A stretch of 34,346 nt of DNA, from the NCBI GenBank assembly GCA_012729785.1, contig JAAYCL010000024.1, forward strand, positions 1 to 34,346, given 5' to 3'. A program made the translations under genes and the position numbers. Below, in pieces: positions 31,430 to 34,346 of this stretch. Position 1 is the stretch's first letter. Each line of letters begins with the position of its first letter. The notes under the pieces were generated by a model, which searched no databases, was not told the DNA's origin, and worked only from the letters and a program-made list of their open reading frames with translations. The DNA comes from Chlamydiota bacterium (GTDB lineage: Bacteria > Auribacterota > Tritonobacteria > UBA1439).

Positions 31430-31755
31430 TACACATTCTCCCGCCCCGCCGACTTCGATGCCGGGTCGTACGCCAGGCAGGCATTCGGGATCGCCGGTGG
31501 CAGAACGTCTTGAAGATTCGGCTCCTCTTCGAGCCGAAATCGGCCGTTTACATCCCTGAGTGGCAGTGGCACGCGATCCAGAAGTTCCGGACGCGCCGGG
31601 ACTGCCGCGTCGAGATGCGGATAGAGACGACCGGCCGCAAGGAACTGATCCGCTGGGTGCTGTCCTGGATGCCGGACGTAAAAACGCCGGCCCCCAACAT
31701 CCTCCGGGACAGGATCGTGGAGAAGCTCCGAAATGGGCTGCGGGCTCAGGAATAA
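31430..31755 (+). pseudogene. frameshifted C-terminal remnant of a WYL-domain regulator
   Basis: Two frames together encode the end of a YafY/PafBC-like WYL transcription regulator. From 31430 one frame reads YTFSRPADFDAGSYARQAFG and IAGG; the match then moves to another frame near 31500, reading NVLKIRLLFEPKSAVYIPEW, QWHAIQKF, ELIRWVLSWMP and LRDRIVEKLRNGL, ending at a TAA at 31753-31755. This matches the WYL C-terminal extension (F-x-x-P-x-D-F-D, S/A-F-G-I, V-x-L-x-F, W-H-x-x-Q, E-L-x-x-W-(I/V)-L, L-R-x-x-(L/I)). The N-terminal helix-turn-helix and the WYL motif itself are missing: the subtilase stop lies only 65 bp upstream. It is therefore a truncated, frameshifted relic unless the shift is a sequencing error. 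Confidence 0.72.
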
Positions 31756-31778
31756 AAGAACACCCCGCTGAACGCGGG
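31751..31778 (-). terminator. putative terminator of the cysteine protease gene
   Basis: Read on the minus strand: CCCGC, loop GTTCA, GCGGG, then GTGTTCTTTTATT. The stem is short (5 bp) but the T-rich tail is good. It lies 54 bp beyond the stop codon and overlaps the end of the WYL remnant on the other strand. Confidence 0.5.
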
Positions 31779-31831
31779 ACAGCATTTTGTTCCTGCCTCC
31801 CTTGTACGCCGCGCGGCGCGGCAGGACCGGC

Positions 31832-33172
31832 TCAGTTCAGCGTGAACGGGGTCCGGTGGACCGAGCCGATGTAGTTGTACGCGCCCGACGCCGTCACGGG
31901 CTGGGCCGCGTTCACCCCTCCCCCCTCGAGGTAGTACGTCCCCGGCTTCAAGTGCCACCACTGCAAGCCGCCTAGCCTGAGCCCGTCGATGCCGGTCGTG
32001 GTGATCGGGTACCGGGAGTACGGCATCGGCCCAGCGTAGAGCATCGACCACGCGGTGAGATAGTAGGTGCCGTAGTTCGGCGTCACGACCCTGACGAACG
32101 GGTAGAACGACGTCGAGATGGCGTCCGCGTAGCCCCAGATGTACATCGTGTCGTCCTCGGCGGAGAAGCTCGTCTCGTTCGTGCCGAGGCGCACGGGCGG
32201 ACGCGGCGTGGGCGTGGCGCTGCCGAAACTCACGTTCGCCGTCTGCCACAAGTAGTTGTAGTACGGTTCCGGACTGTGGGTGGACCTGCAGTCGTAGTCG
32301 ATGTCCATACTGAGCCGGAAGAGGCCTTTCGGCCGGAGGCCGCTCGCCGTGCCCCAGCTGTTGAGCAATATCCAGTAGCGGTTCCCCGGTTCGTCGTTGT
32401 ACCCGACGCAGAGGACGGCGTGCCCCAGCCGCTTCGAATCATACTTGTTGCAATAGTCGTCGAAAGTCCATACGGCGGACTCGTTGTTGCTGCTCCACCA
32501 CAAGTCGAAGGCGAGCCAGTCGGCCTGGTTGCTCACGAAGAAGGCGAGGAAGACGGCCTTGTTCTGGTTCAGGACGTTCTTGATGTTGCTGATCGCCGTC
32601 TCATTGCCCACGCCGTGCGTTTCAATCCTGGTTTCCTGGATCGAGACGATCTTGTACGAGGGGGAGGTCGAGACGGAGCCGCACGCCGTGTGGCACGTGC
32701 CGTCGCCGTCCTGCCAGTCCGCGTTCGAGTTGGACCAGGGGATCGCCCTCCCGGTCGCGGTGTAGAAATCCGCGAAATCGGACAGAAACCCCACGTCGCA
32801 GCACGTCTTCCCGATCACGGAGGATTGGCACGAGTTGATGTACTGCACGGAGAGTCGCTTGTAGATGCCCTTCTGCACCGCGAGGGCGACCTCCATAATG
32901 CCGGTCCCGGTCCACGCCCAGCAGTTGCTGCACTTTCCCTGATTCCGCTGCGCCGCGTCGTACGTGAGGTAGCCGAGGACGCTATTCGAGCCCCGCTTCG
33001 GCTTGATCGCGGGGTCGATGTACGCCTTCGGAGCCGACTCGAAGCTCTCGACCCACTGGCGCATCGTGGCGTCGTCCATCACCATCGCCGGGTGCTCGCC
33101 CTGCGCCGCGAGCGGCGCGGCGAGCGCGAGGAGCGCCGCGGTCAGCGCGAGCGATGCGAGGGACCTTTTCAT
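31832..33172 (-). CDS. exported papain-like (C1) cysteine protease with C-terminal module
   Basis: A 446-aa secreted protease. Signal peptide: MKRSLASLALTAALLALAAPLAAQ. A short propeptide-like stretch (25-60) leads to the papain fold: oxyanion Gln78 and nucleophile Cys84 in QGKCSNCWAW (family consensus QGxCGSCWAF), His251 in LGHAVLCVGY and Asn271 in LLNSWG, so the active site is complete. Many further Cys (124, 125, 160, 164) suggest disulfides. A short Thr-Pro linker (TPTPRPP, 320-326) leads to a ~120-residue module (327-446, FYPFVRV, GTYYLEGGGV, NYIGSVHR) equivalent to the C-terminus of the propeller protein at 3-1091. GGAGG precedes the start. A 7-bp hairpin (33184-33200) abuts the ribosome-binding site. 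It is convergent with the subtilase/WYL remnant. Confidence 0.9.
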   Translation of the reverse strand: MKRSLASLALTAALLALAAPLAAQGEHPAMVMDDATMRQWVESFESAPKAYIDPAIKPKRGSNSVLGYLTYDAAQRNQGKCSNCWAWTGTGIMEVALAVQKGIYKRLSVQYINSCQSSVIGKTCCDVGFLSDFADFYTATGRAIPWSNSNADWQDGDGTCHTACGSVSTSPSYKIVSIQETRIETHGVGNETAISNIKNVLNQNKAVFLAFFVSNQADWLAFDLWWSSNNESAVWTFDDYCNKYDSKRLGHAVLCVGYNDEPGNRYWILLNSWGTASGLRPKGLFRLSMDIDYDCRSTHSPEPYYNYLWQTANVSFGSATPTPRPPVRLGTNETSFSAEDDTMYIWGYADAISTSFYPFVRVVTPNYGTYYLTAWSMLYAGPMPYSRYPITTTGIDGLRLGGLQWWHLKPGTYYLEGGGVNAAQPVTASGAYNYIGSVHRTPFTLN

Positions 33173-33183
33173 AAAACCTCCTT

Positions 33184-33200
33184 GCCGCTGCGGCAGCGGC
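33184..33200 (-). promoter_or_regulatory. hairpin next to the cysteine protease ribosome-binding site
   Basis: GCCGCTG (33184-33190) and CAGCGGC (33194-33200) form a 7-bp stem with a 3-nt loop in the leader, immediately before AAGGAGG on the minus-strand transcript. It may affect ribosome access. Confidence 0.45.
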
Positions 33201-33208
33201 GGGGGTAG

Positions 33209-33258
33209 TGATAAGAAATATCATTTCCCGATCCCATTGAATTGCATTGATAAGAAAT
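33209..33258. repeat. two 11-bp direct repeats TGATAAGAAAT upstream of the protease gene
   Basis: Exact copies at 33209-33219 and 33248-33258, 39 bp apart (nearly four helical turns). The first copy runs into the inverted repeat GAAAT-ATC-ATTTC. Spacing and position fit regulator binding sites for one or both divergent genes. Confidence 0.55.
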
Positions 33259-33386
33259 CGTTTTTTCCTGATTCCCGTTGGCCGTCCTGCTTATGAGGCA
33301 AAGAAGGTGCTTTTAAACGCATTATCACTCAAACCTGTCCGGGAGGTAAACGGGAAACCATAAAGGAAATCGACATTGATTTATGA

Positions 33387-33415
33387 TTGACACTCAATCA
33401 CGGGAGATTTAGCAT
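33387..33415 (+). promoter_or_regulatory. sigma70-type promoter for the Thr-Pro repeat protein
   Basis: Perfect -35 TTGACA (33387-33392), a 17-bp spacer, and TAGCAT (33410-33415). The predicted transcript begins about 70 nt before the ATG at 33496. Confidence 0.65.
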
Positions 33416-33467
33416 CAAGACCGTAATGATTATGAATAATCAACAGCTATAGTGCCAGTTCATGCGA

Positions 33468-33503
33468 GAGGGCGAATATGAACAGGAGGGCGAATATGAA
33501 CAG
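33468..33503 (+). repeat. perfect 18-bp tandem duplication carrying Shine-Dalgarno and ATG
   Basis: Units 33468-33485 and 33486-33503 are identical. Each contains GAGGG and an ATG five bases later, so the gene has two in-frame starts (33478 and 33496), each with its own ribosome-binding site. Confidence 0.9.
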
Positions 33504-34346
33504 AATGATAATGATACTGATGGTTGCGCTGGTGGCGTTGGGCGGGACATGCTATGCGGATTCGATAGTTCTTTACCCGAATGGAGATCATCAAGCGGAT
33601 CTCTATCCGGTCCCTACCCAGGCGCATTATCTCAACGTGAAGGATTGGAGTGATGACAACTACAATGGTTCTATCTGGGCCGGAGTGATAAAGCGCGACC
33701 TATACACGCTGGATAATCACGCTTCAGCGAGTGGGGTAATCAACAGCGTCACCGTCTGGTATCGGATGCAAACCACCTCTTCGAGCTATGGCCGGCACGT
33801 GCTTTATACGAATGGCACGATTATCGAGGGCGAAGTTGTACAGCCGGAAACGCCCACGACTTTATACAAGACATACAACACAAATCCAGTAACCGGCAAC
33901 CCGTGGACGTGGGCGGAGATAGATTCCCTCATCATCGGCGCGGATTTCTATTTTGGTTCGGGGACCTATCCCGCGATCGGCCTGGAATACGCCTACGTCA
34001 TGTACACTCCATACACGCCGACTCCGACCCAGACCCCCACGCGGACGCCGACTCGAACGCCTACGCAGACTCCGACACCGACGGTCACAGAGACGCCGAC
34101 CGAGACGCCGGCAATAACCGAGACACCTACTGAAACGCCGACGGAAACACCAACTGAGACGCCGACGGTCACAGAGACGCCGACAGAAACGCCGACAGAG
34201 ACGCCGACGATCACAGAGACCCCGACAGAAACGCCGACAGAGACACCGACGGTCACAGAGACGCCGACCGAGACGCCAACTGAGACCCCGACGGTCACAG
34301 AGACGCCGACGGTCACCGAGACGCCGACGGAAACGCCGACAGAGAC
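33496..34346 (+). CDS. exported protein with beta domain and long Thr-Pro/Glu repeat region (3' partial)
   Basis: The frame is open to the window edge, so the C-terminus is missing. Signal peptide: [17 protein letters not shown] then TCYA, cleaved before DSIVLYPNG. Residues about 23-170 form a beta-rich domain ([47 protein letters not shown]) of a jelly-roll kind often seen in exported PT-linked proteins. From about residue 172 (codon 34012) the sequence is repeats of Thr-Pro with Glu, Val and Ile, such as [15 protein letters not shown], continuing beyond the window. A further domain probably lies after the linker, as in its neighbours. GGAGGG lies five bases before 33496; the alternative start at 33478 adds MNRRAN. 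Codon use is less GC-biased than elsewhere. No function can be assigned. Confidence 0.85.
   Translation, partial: MNRMIMILMVALVALGGTCYADSIVLYPNGDHQADLYPVPTQAHYLNVKDWSDDNYNGSIWAGVIKRDLYTLDNHASASGVINSVTVWYRMQTTSSSYGRHVLYTNGTIIEGEVVQPETPTTLYKTYNTNPVTGNPWTWAEIDSLIIGADFYFGSGTYPAIGLEYAYVMYTPYTPTPTQTPTRTPTRTPTQTPTPTVTETPTETPAITETPTETPTETPTETPTVTETPTETPTETPTITETPTETPTETPTVTETPTETPTETPTVTETPTVTETPTETPTE
34012..34346 (+). repeat. in-frame minisatellite encoding Thr-Pro-Glu repeats
   Basis: Short units around acGCCGAC and GTCACAGAG combine into approximately 42-bp higher-order copies encoding [14 protein letters not shown], continuing past the window edge. Third-position changes between units show it is ageing but still recognisable at the DNA level. 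Confidence 0.85.

Larger units (their letters stand above)
33173..33495. other. 323-bp AT-richer divergent intergenic region
   Basis: Visibly less GC-rich than the rest of the window. It contains the leader hairpin of the protease gene, two exact copies of TGATAAGAAAT (33209-33219 and 33248-33258), an inverted repeat GAAAT-N3-ATTTC (33215-33227), a T-run (33261-33266), a strong plus-strand promoter (33387-33415) and an 18-bp tandem duplication spanning the start of the next gene. No further coding sequence is seen. Confidence 0.7.

Noticed and set aside
33462-33653. 63-aa frame [14 protein letters not shown]...
   Set aside because: It arises from the 18-bp duplication in another frame; the frame from 33496 has a signal peptide and stays open to the window end.
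33993-34316. Minus-strand frame of repeated GVSVGVSV
   Set aside because: It is the complement of the Thr-Pro-Glu minisatellite, which is in frame with a real exported protein on the plus strand.
1-34346. tRNA, rRNA, insertion sequences or attachment sites
   Set aside because: Nothing resembling tRNA arms, rRNA, a transposase or terminal inverted repeats was seen by eye; small RNAs cannot be excluded without covariance searches.

Overview
The window is very GC-rich with strong GC third-position bias and well-formed Shine-Dalgarno sites. It encodes many lipoproteins and an Mla-type lipid transporter, so it comes from a diderm bacterium. Secreted proteins with Thr-Pro linkers (PQQ-like propeller, subtilase, papain-like protease), a siroheme-dependent heme pathway and a HpnR-like B12 radical-SAM enzyme suggest an uncultured lineage, possibly near the PVC/Omnitrophota/Auribacterota groups. 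That placement is inference; no rRNA or other marker is present.

Layout. 1-1091 is the 3' end of a PQQ-like propeller protein with a Thr-Pro linker and a C-terminal module. 1292-4649 holds ahbC, ahbD and a fused ahbA-ahbB, which together cover the siroheme-to-heme branch in three genes; ahbC has a good promoter placed so that its mRNA would be leaderless. 4745-5233 is a CarD-family regulator. 9827-5211 (minus) is a five-gene lipid-transport operon: a duplicated coiled-coil lipoprotein, STAS-MlaE permease, MlaF ATPase, MlaD/MCE protein and a PqiC-like lipoprotein. 9966-12405 (plus) has an unrecognised exported protein and a membrane-anchored alpha/beta hydrolase. 14143-12494 (minus) is a 5'-nucleotidase-family lipoprotein. 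18425-14207 (minus) is enolase followed by an MFS/spermidine-synthase-like fusion with an altered active-site motif.

18762-24878 (plus) is a tight five-gene cluster: GNAT acetyltransferase, HpnR-like B12 radical SAM, a small Cys-containing protein, and a MacB/LolCDE-type ABC ATPase plus double-FtsX permease. I regard it as the best candidate for an undescribed system, possibly modification plus export or extraction of a lipid. It ends at a strong hairpin shared with a convergent DUF5666-like protein. 25987-27117 has a small two-helix membrane protein and a HAD phosphatase.

The last 7 kb is a secreted-protein region: a 1352-aa multidomain subtilase, a frameshifted WYL-regulator remnant, a C1 cysteine protease on the minus strand, and a 5'-complete Thr-Pro/Glu repeat protein running off the window. 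The C-terminal module of the cysteine protease matches that of the PQQ-like protein at the other end of the window. Base composition falls in the subtilase tail (from about 30960) and after 33173, pointing to a mosaic origin of this end.
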